The notes: generated from the letters alone by a model not told the origin. DNA of 64,000 bases from CAITZA01 sp937915285 (GCA_036821825.1 DAISIV010000001.1:1-64000); one strand, 5' to 3'; counted from the first letter of the stretch, positions 8,353 to 17,703 are shown. Numbers and translations are program-made.

Positions 8353-10029
8353 TTGAAAGATAAAGCAAAACCCGACGTCCGTATTGGCGTTTTTGTCTGC
8401 GACTGCGGTTCTAACATCGCGGGCTACCTGGAGATGAAAGAACTGGTCGAATACTCCAAGACCCTTCCCAACGTGGTGTTCGTCCAGGAAAACCTTTATA
8501 CATGCTCTGAGGGCGGAATAAACGAGATCAAACAGGCTATTCCGCGCCAGAATCTAAATCGCGTCGTGGTGGCGTCATGCACCCCCAGAACACATGAACC
8601 CCTATTCATGAGCGCCTGTGAAGAAGCAGGCCTGAATCCTTACCTTTTTGAAATGGCCAACATTAGGGATCAGTGTTCGTGGGTTCATATGAGAGAGAGA
8701 GAAACCGGTACGGAAAGGGCAAAATCCCAGATCGGCATGGCTGTCGCCAAGGCTGCCAGGTTGAGGGAACTCAAACGTATCCAGCTCAATCTTTCCCACA
8801 CTGCGCTAGTGATCGGAGGCGGAGTCGCTGGAATGTCCGCGGCTATGGCTCTGGGTAATATGGGCTATGAGGTAAACCTGGTTGAGAAAAATGATAAATT
8901 GGGCGGACTGCTTAATGATCTCAACATGATATATCCGGCGAACGAACCGCCGGATCGACTACTAAACGATCTTGTCACAAGGCTTGAGACAAACCCTAAA
9001 GTCAGCGTGCATCTCAATTCTGTGGTTACCAAAACGGAAGGCTATGTGGGCAACTACGTGGCCACGATTTTAAAAGCAGGCGAAGAGATAAAGATCAAGT
9101 GTGGAACAATTGTTGTGGCCATGGGGGCGAGAGTCCTGACACCTGATGGCCTTTATGGATACAATGGAAAAGATGTCATAACCCACCTCGAACTTGAATC
9201 CATACTCAAGAAAGGCCCAATCCAGAACAAGAATATCGTGATGATACAATGCGTCGGATCCCGATGCGCTGAACGCACTTACTGTTCAAGAATCTGCTGC
9301 ATGACAGCCGTCAAGAACGCCCTGTTAATCAAGGAGTCCACACCGGAAGCTAAAATTACCATTCTTTATCGCGACATGCAGATGTATGGGGTTGAGCTTG
9401 AGGAGATGTTCCGGAAGGCCAAGCAGATGGGTGTGCGCTTCATAACCTTTGAACCTGAACGTGGTCCCCAGGTCAAGGATGGTTTTGTTTCGGTCCATCA
9501 TGTCAGAATGGGAAAAGATGTTTCCATTTCGTCTGATCTGGTTGTGCTGTCGACACCTTTGATTGCGCAGGAAGACGCCTCGGATGTTTCAACGATGCTT
9601 AAAGTGCCGATCAATGAAAACGGATTCTTCCTCGAGGGCCACGTCAAGCTCAAACCACTCGATTTTGCTACTGACGGTGTTTATTTGTGCGGGAACGCCA
9701 GATTCCCTTCCACCATTCGCGAGGCTATTGCTCAGGGTTTGGGAGCCGCCTCAAGGGCAGCCGGTGTTCTCTCGAAAGACGCATTGTTTACAAGCGGCAT
9801 AGTGGCGGATATTAATGCCCAGACATGTTGCGGTTGCCTCGGCTGTGTTGAGGTGTGTCCGTATGGAGCCATAAACTTCTTCCCTGACAGAGGTGTTTGT
9901 CAGGTGAACAAGGTGCTTTGCAAAGGTTGCGGAGGATGCGCGGCAACCTGCCCTTCCAATAGCGCTAAGCTGGATGGCTTCTCGAACGAACAGATTTATG
10001 CTCAAATCGAAGAGGCTCTGGCTGTTTAG
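8353..10029 (+). CDS. hdrA: HdrA C-terminal half as a separate protein
   Basis: A 558-residue protein that matches the second half of the fused HdrA at 2048. It begins KPDVRIGVFVCDCGSNIA, has the segment NRVVVASCTPRTHEPLF, an FAD motif near residue 155 (IGGGVAGMSAAMALGNMG), a CVGSRCAERTYCSRICC region, and two C-terminal ferredoxin motifs (CCGCLGCVEVCP, CKGCGGCAATCP). The start is TTG at 8353, because the nearby ATG at 8348 meets a stop at its third codon; GGGAG lies 7 nt upstream. With the Sec-HdrA gene just before it, it rebuilds a full HdrA as two chains. The split may be a real gene fission, since both reading frames are intact and each has a ribosome-binding site. Confidence 0.9.
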   Translation: MKDKAKPDVRIGVFVCDCGSNIAGYLEMKELVEYSKTLPNVVFVQENLYTCSEGGINEIKQAIPRQNLNRVVVASCTPRTHEPLFMSACEEAGLNPYLFEMANIRDQCSWVHMRERETGTERAKSQIGMAVAKAARLRELKRIQLNLSHTALVIGGGVAGMSAAMALGNMGYEVNLVEKNDKLGGLLNDLNMIYPANEPPDRLLNDLVTRLETNPKVSVHLNSVVTKTEGYVGNYVATILKAGEEIKIKCGTIVVAMGARVLTPDGLYGYNGKDVITHLELESILKKGPIQNKNIVMIQCVGSRCAERTYCSRICCMTAVKNALLIKESTPEAKITILYRDMQMYGVELEEMFRKAKQMGVRFITFEPERGPQVKDGFVSVHHVRMGKDVSISSDLVVLSTPLIAQEDASDVSTMLKVPINENGFFLEGHVKLKPLDFATDGVYLCGNARFPSTIREAIAQGLGAASRAAGVLSKDALFTSGIVADINAQTCCGCLGCVEVCPYGAINFFPDRGVCQVNKVLCKGCGGCAATCPSNSAKLDGFSNEQIYAQIEEALAV

Positions 10030-10099
10030 GCCTCTTTGTTGAATTTAACAATTTCTCAATGAACTCTGGATATTATTAGTTGGTGATAGAGGAAAAGTC

Positions 10100-10546
10100 A
10101 TGGCTGAAGAGCAGTTTGAACCAACCATAATAGGTTTTCTGTGTAACTGGTGCGCCTATGCTGGAGCGGACCTTGCTGGAGTAAGTCGTCTGCAGTATCC
10201 ACCCAACATGAGGACTATACGGACTCTGTGTTCTGCCACTGTTGGTCCACATCAAATACTCAAGGCATTCCAGAAGGGCGCAGATGGCGTCTTTGTAGGC
10301 GGCTGACACATCGGTGATTGTCATTACCTGTATGGTAATTACATGACGGTAAAAAGAATGGCTTTCATGAGTAAGCTCCTGGAATTTTCCGGCATAGACC
10401 CGGAGAGGTTGGTTCTAAAATGGGTCTCATCAGCGGAAGGTCCACGGTTCGCCCAGGTAGTAACTGATTTTGTAGAAAAAATAAGAAAGCTTGGGCCATC
10501 TCCTCTTGCGGGACGCCTTAATCCGAAACAGGAAAAGATTGCATAA
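10100..10546 (+). CDS. mvhD: MvhD-type iron-sulfur subunit, selenoprotein (Sec69)
   Basis: A 148-residue second MvhD copy if TGA at 10304-10306 is read as Sec69. It aligns end to end with the copy at 5249: C15/C18 (LCNWCAYAGAD), C44, then GGUHIGDCHYLYGN with C74. The 80 codons after the UGA stay open and conserved (LEFSGIDPERLVLKWVSSAE, typical of MvhD). An ATG-started open frame at 10343 is just the tail of this gene. In a complex it would link the split HdrA to an electron donor such as a hydrogenase or formate dehydrogenase. Its neighbour 42 nt downstream is a 4Fe-4S protein that may be that link. Confidence 0.9.
10323..10339 (+). promoter_or_regulatory. SECIS-like hairpin in mvhD (second copy)
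   Basis: ATTACC-TGTAT-GGTAAT, a 6-bp perfect stem. The loop starts 23 nt after the UGA, at the same place in the protein motif (CHYLxGN) as in the first mvhD copy. Confidence 0.6.
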
Positions 10547-10588
10547 GCATACAATCATTTGTCCTGACAACCATTAGCGAGTAAAGAA

Positions 10589-11413
10589 ATGATCGATATA
10601 GTTAAGAAACATGTTCAATCATTGATGGACAGTGGTCAAATATCTGCTTTCCTGGGTCTAAAGGAAGCTAGCGGGAATGTAATACCGTACCTTTACAAGT
10701 CAGTTGAAGATCTCGATGACGGCTTCAGCCTGGGTGACCTCCAGACTCCCGGTCAGGCAAGATATCCGATTGCAAAACTGCTGATGCGTGTTGTCAAAAG
10801 TGATTCCGAAAATGCCTATGGCGCCCTGTTCCGGGGATGTGACGAAAGGGCATGGAATGAATTGCTGAAATGGAATCAGGTCTCCGGGCCGGAACGTGTC
10901 ATCAAGGTGGGCATAGCCTGTCCTGTGGAACTGGCTCAAAGACATGAATGCCGGAAACCTTTTCCTGATGAAATCGTTGCAGGCGAGAAAACAGACCCGG
11001 TCGAAAATGTGAGCGTTCAGGAGGTACTGGAAAAGGACCTCATGGCTAGACTAGAATACTGGACTGCCGAGTTTGATCGCTGCATAAAGTGCTATGGATG
11101 CCGCAATGTATGCCCCGTGTGTTTTTGTAACGTTTGTACGCTCGAACAGGATTCTCTCATACGGACAGGTGACATACCACCTGAAAACCCGATGTTCCAT
11201 CTGACTCGCGCAGTCCACATGGCCGGAAGATGCATCGACTGTAACCTGTGCACCGAGGCATGTCCTTCCGACATTCCGTTGAGAACACTCTACAAAAGGG
11301 TTGCTGAAATCATCACTGACGAATTCGGGTATGTGACAGGAGAATTTGGAACCAGTAAATCGCCTTTGAACATACTTGGATCAGATCCGGGACACACGTC
11401 GGCTAATGACTGA
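10589..11413 (+). CDS. 4Fe-4S dicluster protein, FdhB/FrhB-like electron-transfer subunit
   Basis: A 274-residue protein. The first 140 residues have no cysteine motif of the ferredoxin kind and resemble the N-terminal part of formate dehydrogenase/F420-hydrogenase beta-type proteins (EKVGIACPVELAQ-like segment). Then come cysteine-rich motifs: CIKCYGCRNVCPVCFCNVC near residue 168 and CIDCNLCTEACPSDIP near residue 213. The CIKCYxCRxxCPVCFC pattern is common in proteins found beside Hdr and formate dehydrogenase genes. I infer that it carries electrons between the Hdr module and a donor or acceptor encoded elsewhere. It lacks an obvious NAD- or FAD-binding fold. It is the last redox subunit of the cluster. 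Confidence 0.75.
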   Translation: MIDIVKKHVQSLMDSGQISAFLGLKEASGNVIPYLYKSVEDLDDGFSLGDLQTPGQARYPIAKLLMRVVKSDSENAYGALFRGCDERAWNELLKWNQVSGPERVIKVGIACPVELAQRHECRKPFPDEIVAGEKTDPVENVSVQEVLEKDLMARLEYWTAEFDRCIKCYGCRNVCPVCFCNVCTLEQDSLIRTGDIPPENPMFHLTRAVHMAGRCIDCNLCTEACPSDIPLRTLYKRVAEIITDEFGYVTGEFGTSKSPLNILGSDPGHTSAND

Positions 11414-11436
11414 TTCCCTGCCGAATGCAGGGAATC
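11412..11436. terminator. perfect 10-bp hairpin after the last Hdr gene
   Basis: GATTCCCTGC-CGAAT-GCAGGGAATC, a perfect 10-bp stem with a 5-nt loop starting inside the stop codon of the preceding gene. There is no T-tract after it, so it may act as an RNA stabiliser or partial terminator before the hydrolase gene instead of a classic terminator. Confidence 0.5.
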
Positions 11437-11488
11437 TCCCAAAGATGGGTTGGACAAACCTGCAAATTCTGTGAACGGGGGTTAGAGT

Positions 11489-12028
11489 ATGCTGAACACT
11501 TCTGATGTGATTCTGGTGGTGGTTGATCTTCAGGGTTCACTTTTCAGGGCAATGCACGGTGTAGATAATCTTTCCCTAGCCTTGGAGAAGATAATCAAGG
11601 GATCAAATGTACTCGAGATTCCAATTCTATGGACTGAACAGAACCCTAAGGGGCTCGGTCCTACCCTTCCGGAATTTGCCGCTTTAATGAAGTCGGAGAT
11701 GAGATCAGAAAAACTCAGCTTTTCTTGCTGCGGAGCCCCTGATTTTATGAGGATGTTGAACGCTCAGGACCGTCGTCAGATTTTGCTCACCGGTATCGAG
11801 TCTCACGTTTGCGTTTACCAGACAGGAATGGACCTTCTTAATATGGAATACGAGGTCCAGGTGGTCACCGACGCAGTATCTTCAAGAACACTGGAAAACA
11901 AATTGACTGGCATACAGAAACTTAGGGATTCAGGGGCCAAAATCACCAGCGCTGAGATGGCCCTTTTCGAAATGCTCAAGGCCGCTGAAGGTCCCAAATT
12001 CAAGGAAATACTGAAGATAGTCAAGTAG
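11489..12028 (+). CDS. isochorismatase-family cysteine hydrolase
   Basis: A 179-residue single-domain protein. The family's catalytic triad is visible: D13 (VVVDLQG), K75 (RSEKLSF) and nucleophile C108 (TGIESHVCV), followed by the usual cis-peptide-type GIESHVC loop. Members hydrolyse small amides or vinyl ethers (nicotinamide, N-carbamoyl compounds, isochorismate). The exact substrate cannot be read here. The start is ATG with GGGGG about 7 nt upstream. It follows the Hdr cluster on the same strand after a strong hairpin, so it may be only partly co-transcribed and no redox role is implied. Confidence 0.88.
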   Translation: MLNTSDVILVVVDLQGSLFRAMHGVDNLSLALEKIIKGSNVLEIPILWTEQNPKGLGPTLPEFAALMKSEMRSEKLSFSCCGAPDFMRMLNAQDRRQILLTGIESHVCVYQTGMDLLNMEYEVQVVTDAVSSRTLENKLTGIQKLRDSGAKITSAEMALFEMLKAAEGPKFKEILKIVK

Positions 12029-12075
12029 CATTTTCCAATCCCGGGTTAAAGGGGACAGTCTTACCACTTTAAAGG

Positions 12076-12105
12076 ATGACAAAACATCTTATAACGTGAT
12101 ATAAT
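12076..12105 (+). promoter_or_regulatory. candidate promoter for the small membrane ORF
   Basis: A -35 ATGACA (12076-12081, 5 of 6) and a perfect -10 TATAAT (12100-12105) with an 18-nt spacer. It would start RNA about 30 nt before the ATG at 12141. Confidence 0.5.
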
Positions 12106-12140
12106 AGTCATAACTTGTAGATATATCGAGGTATGACATT

Positions 12141-12251
12141 ATGAATCAAATTACAACCATAATTATCATAACCGGTGTAACTTTTGCAGCATGCCTTGGT
12201 ATTTCGGCAGCTACTATTGCTCTAATGGTGTCGTATTTACTCGTAAGCTAG
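12141..12251 (+). CDS. possible 36-residue single-pass membrane peptide
   Basis: ATG at 12141 to TAG at 12249-12251 encodes a 36-residue, almost entirely hydrophobic peptide (MNQITTIIIITGVTFAACL..., ending SYLLVS) able to span the membrane once. It has a GAGG at 12128-12131 about 9 nt upstream and a good promoter before that. I do not recognise it. It lies between the hydrolase gene and the convergent macroglobulin gene. It could be a small regulatory membrane peptide or a toxin-like peptide, or chance. Confidence 0.42.
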   Translation: MNQITTIIIITGVTFAACLGISAATIALMVSYLLVS

Positions 12252-12321
12252 ATTACACCTTTAACTAACTGTATTTTAATGCATTAACCTTGTCTTAATA
12301 TGGTCATACTTCAATCTGCTT

Positions 12322-15300
12322 TTATTCGGTTGGGGCTATGACTATTTTTTTGCCCGGTATACTGGCGTATCGCGACGGGTCATACATCAGCGACAGTCTT
12401 GAGCCTCGCATCCAGAACTCCCCCTGAGTCACTGCTCTGGCCAGGTAAGAAAATTCATAGCTCCCATCGTAAATTTTGTTCTTGAAAATCCGGACACCCT
12501 CGTCTCGATATTCCATGAATGTAGGGACAAATGTGTTGCCATAATCGAATTCATCTTCTCCCCTGTACTCATCATCATATAAGTCTGCGCCTTCGGTGGC
12601 GATTTTTGTGTTTATCGGATAGAGTCCTGCCGGGACAAAATCCTCCAGTGCAACATACTGAAATACCTGTGTGGAGGACCCTGGCTTCTTGTCCGATAAA
12701 TTGAGTGTCAGGGTTATCTTGACAATGTCACCGACCCGAATCTCAGACTTTCCGTTCAGGTTCTGGATGTGCTTGGCAATCTCCATGCCTTGCGACTTGT
12801 GGCCGGTTTTGTCATTCTGATCGGGATAGACCGCATTAAAATTATAGTTGACCAGCGCTTTTGAGTTTGAAGAAAGCGTTATGGACTTGTTCCTGATAAT
12901 TGCCGTTGCCGGCAGAGGCACATGGACTCCTACCTTCCCGAGCTTCACCTTGACAGATTCATTGGCTCCATAGCTTATCGTGACTTCGGTATCAACATCA
13001 GGCGCGGCTGGTTTAGCCTTATAATATTTGCTCAACGCCAGCAGACACCATCCGGAATCTGCAGTAGAACCCCATCGTCCTTCCGGCTTCAGACCTTTGA
13101 TAAGGGATGCCGCCAGAGCATCCGTGTCAGGAGTGTGCCCTTCGATGGCAATCTTTGCCATCAGTAGGGCTGCCTGCTTGCGCCAAATCGCACCCATATA
13201 TCCTGAGTGGATTGATTTATCACCTATCTTGAGAGCCTTGATATCTGAGTTTAGTCTATTTGATGGAAGGTAGTTGATTTTCTTTGCAGCCAGAAGTAAG
13301 AGTGCGCGGGTTTCCTCGTCTGCCATTGAAAATGTCTTAAAGAAAGGTTCGAAATCCTGATGTGACAGGGCATTTCCTTCAGCAAGGGTTAAGACAGCCC
13401 AGCCTTTGATCCAGTCTTGTTCATTGTCTTCGGCGCTCTTCTCGGACTTGAAGAAATTGTCTTTTATGTATTTTAATGCTTTCTTCAGGCTTTCCTGTGG
13501 AATTTTGTAGCCGGCCTGGCGTGCTTTCTCCAGAGCATAGGTGGCATAAACCGTTCCCCAGAAAGACTCATAACTCTGACGTGGCCAGTATGAGAAAGCC
13601 CCATTGGACAACTGCATAGAGAGAATTCTCTCAATACCTGAGTTGACGAACCGGTCGAGATCGCCGGTTTTTAGGTTAGGGATGACACCCTGCGACACAA
13701 GCGATTTTAGTCCGACCAATGGGAAAACGGCTGAACTTGTCTGTTCAATGCACCCAAACGGATACGACATGAGGTAGTTGAGGGTGGGCGTGATGCGGGC
13801 CCAATCCGTGATACTGAGGTCCAGGCTGGCGTTAAACACCTTGTTCGTGAGTTCAGCGCTATTCATTCCTGCAACGTATTCCGGAATGTTGACCTTGAAT
13901 TCGGTCTTTGACGTAAAGGCTCCTGTCATGGATACCCTTACAGGAGAGTGCCTGGAGGAAATCGGGACTTTTGTCTCAATAGCGTCATCAAATTTCCCCT
14001 CCGGCGTTTTCATTTCTCCGGCTAGGGTTAAAACCGCCTCTTCGAGACTGGTTTCAACATCAGCCATCAGCATGGTCGACACATTGGAATTTGCAGCTAC
14101 GTTTACACTGCTGTCTTTCAGCCTGACCTTGAAGCCCTCGGAGGCTTTTGCATCAATCCTGACCGATCCTTCTTTGTCGGTAGTGTTGTTTATGACAACT
14201 GGAAATGAAGCCTTGTCCGCAAAACACAGAAACCTTGGAGTGGAAGGTTCGACGTAGAATTCCTTTGAAGCCACCAGATTTTTCTGGGCGGATGCGAAGC
14301 CATTGGTGTTATCAGCCGCCACCACATAAACCCTGTATGCAGTGGTAGTGTCAGGCAATGTGAAATCGATCTTCGCCTCTCCCGAATCGCTCGTTATAAC
14401 GGAAGGATTATAGAAAGCCACTGGCCTGAAGTCCTTGCGTAGGCTAGGGCTGACGTAGCCTGAACCGTCACCACCGCCAGTGACCGGCCTGGCTCGCAGT
14501 ATTTTGAGTAAATCCTGAGTGACCAGCCCCACCCTCAAGTCACCGGTGACGACTGAGAGTGGAAGGCTGAAATCAGCCAGCGATGAAAGATCCGGAGTTT
14601 TGAATCCGGTCAGCGCAAGGACCCCTTCGTTGACAACGCACACCGCCAACTCACATTTCACCCCGGCCCCATTGTGATCTTTGGCCAATATTTTTAGAGA
14701 CATACTGGAGCCTGGTTTGCCCCTGAGTTCCTTCACGCCAGGCTCTATTTCGATGGTAAGCTTCTTTACATCCGATTTCACAAAAGCATTGGCATATCCG
14801 GAAAAAATAGTAGGTATGTCAGCGTCAGCCTGATTGTAATAAAGAGGAAATTTTTGCCTGGCCGAAGGAGCCATGGCCCCAACAAAAACATTCGGTCTGA
14901 AGCGTTCCGAAACCGGAAAGCCGAATTTTATGTTTCTGGGGCCTGCGTCAAAGACTTTTGCTTCAATAACCTTGTCACGCTCTATGGTTGCCAGTACCTT
15001 TTTAACAGGCTTGGTTGCGCTGGATGAAGCCTCGAGGACCTGATTATTCTGGAATTCCTTTCGGTTCAGGGTTACGACCATATCCCCAAAAGACTTGCTG
15101 TTCCCCGGCCCCTGGCTCCTCATCCATCTCTCGTAATCATCCCAGTCAACCGAGTAAGTGGTTTGGCTGGCGTATTTTACCTGGTCCTTCTCGTAGGATA
15201 CGTTGACCATGTAATCACCTGGCTGCACCAACTCAACATTGAAGGAGCCCTGGCCGTCCCTGGCCGTCTGTGAACTGGAGAAAGTCCGAATCCACCCCTC

Positions 15301-17703
15301 CTCCCAGGATTCCACCATGTTTCCCTGTTCATCCCTTTTTTGAAGATACAGGTATTTTTTCTGAAGCCATGTAATCTCTACAGGCGCCTCAGATACTGGT
15401 TTTCCGTCTGGCCCCAGGACAACGAATTTTTGTGCCCCTGAATAGCCTGACTGAACTTTTTCAGGATGCTCAGACAGCCCAATCAGATATTTCGGCCTTG
15501 GATTAAAAGTTGTGACTTCTGTGGCCGGTTCTCCATCAACATCAAGGGCTGTCACTGAAATCTTGATGCCGTAAACCCCTGTGAGCAGCTTTGAGTCCAA
15601 AGGAACCCTTATCAATAGGTTCCCATGGCCATCAAGATTTGACTCCCCTGATTCCAGAAACCTGGTTTCGCTGTTAGAATTCCCGAAGAAAAAGCCCTCG
15701 TAATCTTTTACTTTATTGGTGGCTGGGACAAGATCAACTTTCCATCGGACCCTCCCATTGCGCACCTGCCCGCCGGCATAATACCTGCTGTTGACATCGA
15801 CCAGTAAAGTTTCTTCCTTAATGTCCAGACCTATGTATTCGTTTGATTTTTTATCCTCGGTCCTAACGGAAAGTGACACGAGATGTCTTGGTTCCTTGAA
15901 CTGCTCCAACAGGAATGTTTGGGAAAAACCCGCCCTTGAGTCTGAGCCCTTCAGGAAGGAGGCCGAGATGCTATAGGTCCCTAGAGGCATGTACGACTGC
16001 GAACTGAAATCGTCGAAACATGAACCGTAACTGTTCAGTCGTAGTTCTCTGGAATAAAGGACGTCGCCCCTAGGGCTGGTAATATCGATTCTGACTTTTT
16101 CTCCCTCAGCGGAAACAATCTGATCGTCCTTGTAAGATCGTGAAACAAATTTGAAGTGAACCGTTTCTCCAGGTCGGTAAATACCCCTTTCGGTAAAAAT
16201 GTAACCCGTTTCCTTTGAAGGATCCTGGCCCCCCCCGCTCTGCTGGTTCCAGACAAAGGGTTTGATCCTGAAATTGTCGAGCTTTATGGCGCTTGAGTCC
16301 GTATCCGTGGCTGCAATGATCCATGACAAATCCTGCAGACTGATGCTCATCATCTTGCCAAGCCTTGAAGCCGAATCGTCGGAAACATTGAGGGCTTCCT
16401 GAGCGTCAGTAATCCTGATCAGTCCATCCTTGTCTGTTTTGCCGATGTAGTAAGTGGTCTGTCCCTTGCCCCTCACTAGAACTTCCACATCAGCCAATGG
16501 CAACCCCTCATTTATTGAGGTGACCCAAATCAGGAGCGATTTTTCAGAGAGTTTATAGCTTATGGATATATCGGTGATTTGAAGGAGTTGGACAAACCTG
16601 TTGGTTGAAGTGCTGTCTGCATCCGTGAGTTCCAGTAGCCATGCGCCGCCTCGGTCGGGCTTGTTTCTGAAAGTCAGGGGCAATGAATAGGGAAGGCTTT
16701 TATCTTTTGATTCGGGCGAGAAGAACGCATCGGAACTCGCGGTCATAGGAGCCAGGAACTGTTTTTTTGCAATACCGTTGGAATCAAGTATCTGAAGGGT
16801 TTCCTTCAACCATTTCCAGTTGTTGTCATCGAGCGCCTGCCCGGAGGCGTTGAATGTGAATACATCTGGAACAAGAATAGCCGGAATACCGGTCAATTCA
16901 GCCCTGATAGTTGTTACTCCGGTCAGCGACAATGGGAACAACTGCCTACTCTTGAGTTCTACGACACTAGCAGTGGTCTGTGAGGAAATCTGAGTGGTTA
17001 CACCGGAACCGACAAACGGGAACTTTCCGGCTTCCATGATCAATCGCCCGGATTTCAGTGACACGGGCATACATTCCAGGGTGTAATTCTGTCCGGGTTT
17101 GAATTTTCCCGTAATCCGTATTTTCCTGTTTTCATCATCAAGGAAGTTCAGCCCCGAGACCCTGGGGGATATTTTTATGGCCTTTTCAATATCTCGCGCA
17201 TTGACGGAATCCGAGAGGGTAATTATGACGCCGGCATCTGTTTTACTTACGTAGTATGGGTCAACTTCGGTTATCGACACCTGGGACCCAGGCAGGAATG
17301 TGTAAGAGAAATCCTTAACCAGCCTTGACCTGCCTGAAGAATCCGAAAGCCCTTTGTTGATTCGTATAACTACTGGAGTTGTTGCGGCCAGAGGTTTTTT
17401 CGGAATTACCAGGAAATCTGAGAGCGCATCCTTGTCGACAGCCTTGTTTTGTGTCGTCAGTAAGTCCAGTTCAATCTGGGCTGATCCGGAGGTTGCCGAC
17501 AGCGTCTGAATGAGGTTAGATCCATAAACAGCTTTGTTGAACTGCAACCTCAGTGTCCAGTGTCCCGGCCGGCTGTCAGCAGGGTAGTCCTGACGGTAAG
17601 CCCTGACGGTCAGGTCTTCAGCGTCAGCGTTTATGCACAAACCGTTCATGACAAGTGAAAACACAGCCAATATGAACAACAATCTTAAAGATTTATTCAT
17701 CAT
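12322..17703 (-). CDS. bacterial alpha-2-macroglobulin with thioester
   Basis: A 1793-residue protein. The N-terminal signal peptide probably ends at NADA-ED; a Cys is present nearby (GLCINADA) but it is not a good lipobox, so I favour a soluble periplasmic or weakly anchored form. Multiple macroglobulin (MG) beta-domains follow, including the YIFTERGIYRPGETVHFK segment diagnostic of the MG/bait part and the SLRKDFRPVAFYNPSVITSD-type region. The thioester motif GCIEQ is intact at C1318 (YPFGCIEQTSSA), followed by an alpha-helical thioester domain. Such proteins trap proteases that breach the outer membrane. The usual partner penicillin-binding protein 1C is not adjacent; the neighbours upstream are a DksA-like regulator and TPR proteins. 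Confidence 0.93.
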   Translation of the reverse strand: MMNKSLRLLFILAVFSLVMNGLCINADAEDLTVRAYRQDYPADSRPGHWTLRLQFNKAVYGSNLIQTLSATSGSAQIELDLLTTQNKAVDKDALSDFLVIPKKPLAATTPVVIRINKGLSDSSGRSRLVKDFSYTFLPGSQVSITEVDPYYVSKTDAGVIITLSDSVNARDIEKAIKISPRVSGLNFLDDENRKIRITGKFKPGQNYTLECMPVSLKSGRLIMEAGKFPFVGSGVTTQISSQTTASVVELKSRQLFPLSLTGVTTIRAELTGIPAILVPDVFTFNASGQALDDNNWKWLKETLQILDSNGIAKKQFLAPMTASSDAFFSPESKDKSLPYSLPLTFRNKPDRGGAWLLELTDADSTSTNRFVQLLQITDISISYKLSEKSLLIWVTSINEGLPLADVEVLVRGKGQTTYYIGKTDKDGLIRITDAQEALNVSDDSASRLGKMMSISLQDLSWIIAATDTDSSAIKLDNFRIKPFVWNQQSGGGQDPSKETGYIFTERGIYRPGETVHFKFVSRSYKDDQIVSAEGEKVRIDITSPRGDVLYSRELRLNSYGSCFDDFSSQSYMPLGTYSISASFLKGSDSRAGFSQTFLLEQFKEPRHLVSLSVRTEDKKSNEYIGLDIKEETLLVDVNSRYYAGGQVRNGRVRWKVDLVPATNKVKDYEGFFFGNSNSETRFLESGESNLDGHGNLLIRVPLDSKLLTGVYGIKISVTALDVDGEPATEVTTFNPRPKYLIGLSEHPEKVQSGYSGAQKFVVLGPDGKPVSEAPVEITWLQKKYLYLQKRDEQGNMVESWEEGWIRTFSSSQTARDGQGSFNVELVQPGDYMVNVSYEKDQVKYASQTTYSVDWDDYERWMRSQGPGNSKSFGDMVVTLNRKEFQNNQVLEASSSATKPVKKVLATIERDKVIEAKVFDAGPRNIKFGFPVSERFRPNVFVGAMAPSARQKFPLYYNQADADIPTIFSGYANAFVKSDVKKLTIEIEPGVKELRGKPGSSMSLKILAKDHNGAGVKCELAVCVVNEGVLALTGFKTPDLSSLADFSLPLSVVTGDLRVGLVTQDLLKILRARPVTGGGDGSGYVSPSLRKDFRPVAFYNPSVITSDSGEAKIDFTLPDTTTAYRVYVVAADNTNGFASAQKNLVASKEFYVEPSTPRFLCFADKASFPVVINNTTDKEGSVRIDAKASEGFKVRLKDSSVNVAANSNVSTMLMADVETSLEEAVLTLAGEMKTPEGKFDDAIETKVPISSRHSPVRVSMTGAFTSKTEFKVNIPEYVAGMNSAELTNKVFNASLDLSITDWARITPTLNYLMSYPFGCIEQTSSAVFPLVGLKSLVSQGVIPNLKTGDLDRFVNSGIERILSMQLSNGAFSYWPRQSYESFWGTVYATYALEKARQAGYKIPQESLKKALKYIKDNFFKSEKSAEDNEQDWIKGWAVLTLAEGNALSHQDFEPFFKTFSMADEETRALLLLAAKKINYLPSNRLNSDIKALKIGDKSIHSGYMGAIWRKQAALLMAKIAIEGHTPDTDALAASLIKGLKPEGRWGSTADSGWCLLALSKYYKAKPAAPDVDTEVTISYGANESVKVKLGKVGVHVPLPATAIIRNKSITLSSNSKALVNYNFNAVYPDQNDKTGHKSQGMEIAKHIQNLNGKSEIRVGDIVKITLTLNLSDKKPGSSTQVFQYVALEDFVPAGLYPINTKIATEGADLYDDEYRGEDEFDYGNTFVPTFMEYRDEGVRIFKNKIYDGSYEFSYLARAVTQGEFWMRGSRLSLMYDPSRYASIPGKKIVIAPTE

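Noticed and set aside
10343..10546. Separate small gene of 67 residues
   Set aside because: It is the in-frame C-terminal half of the Sec-containing mvhD.
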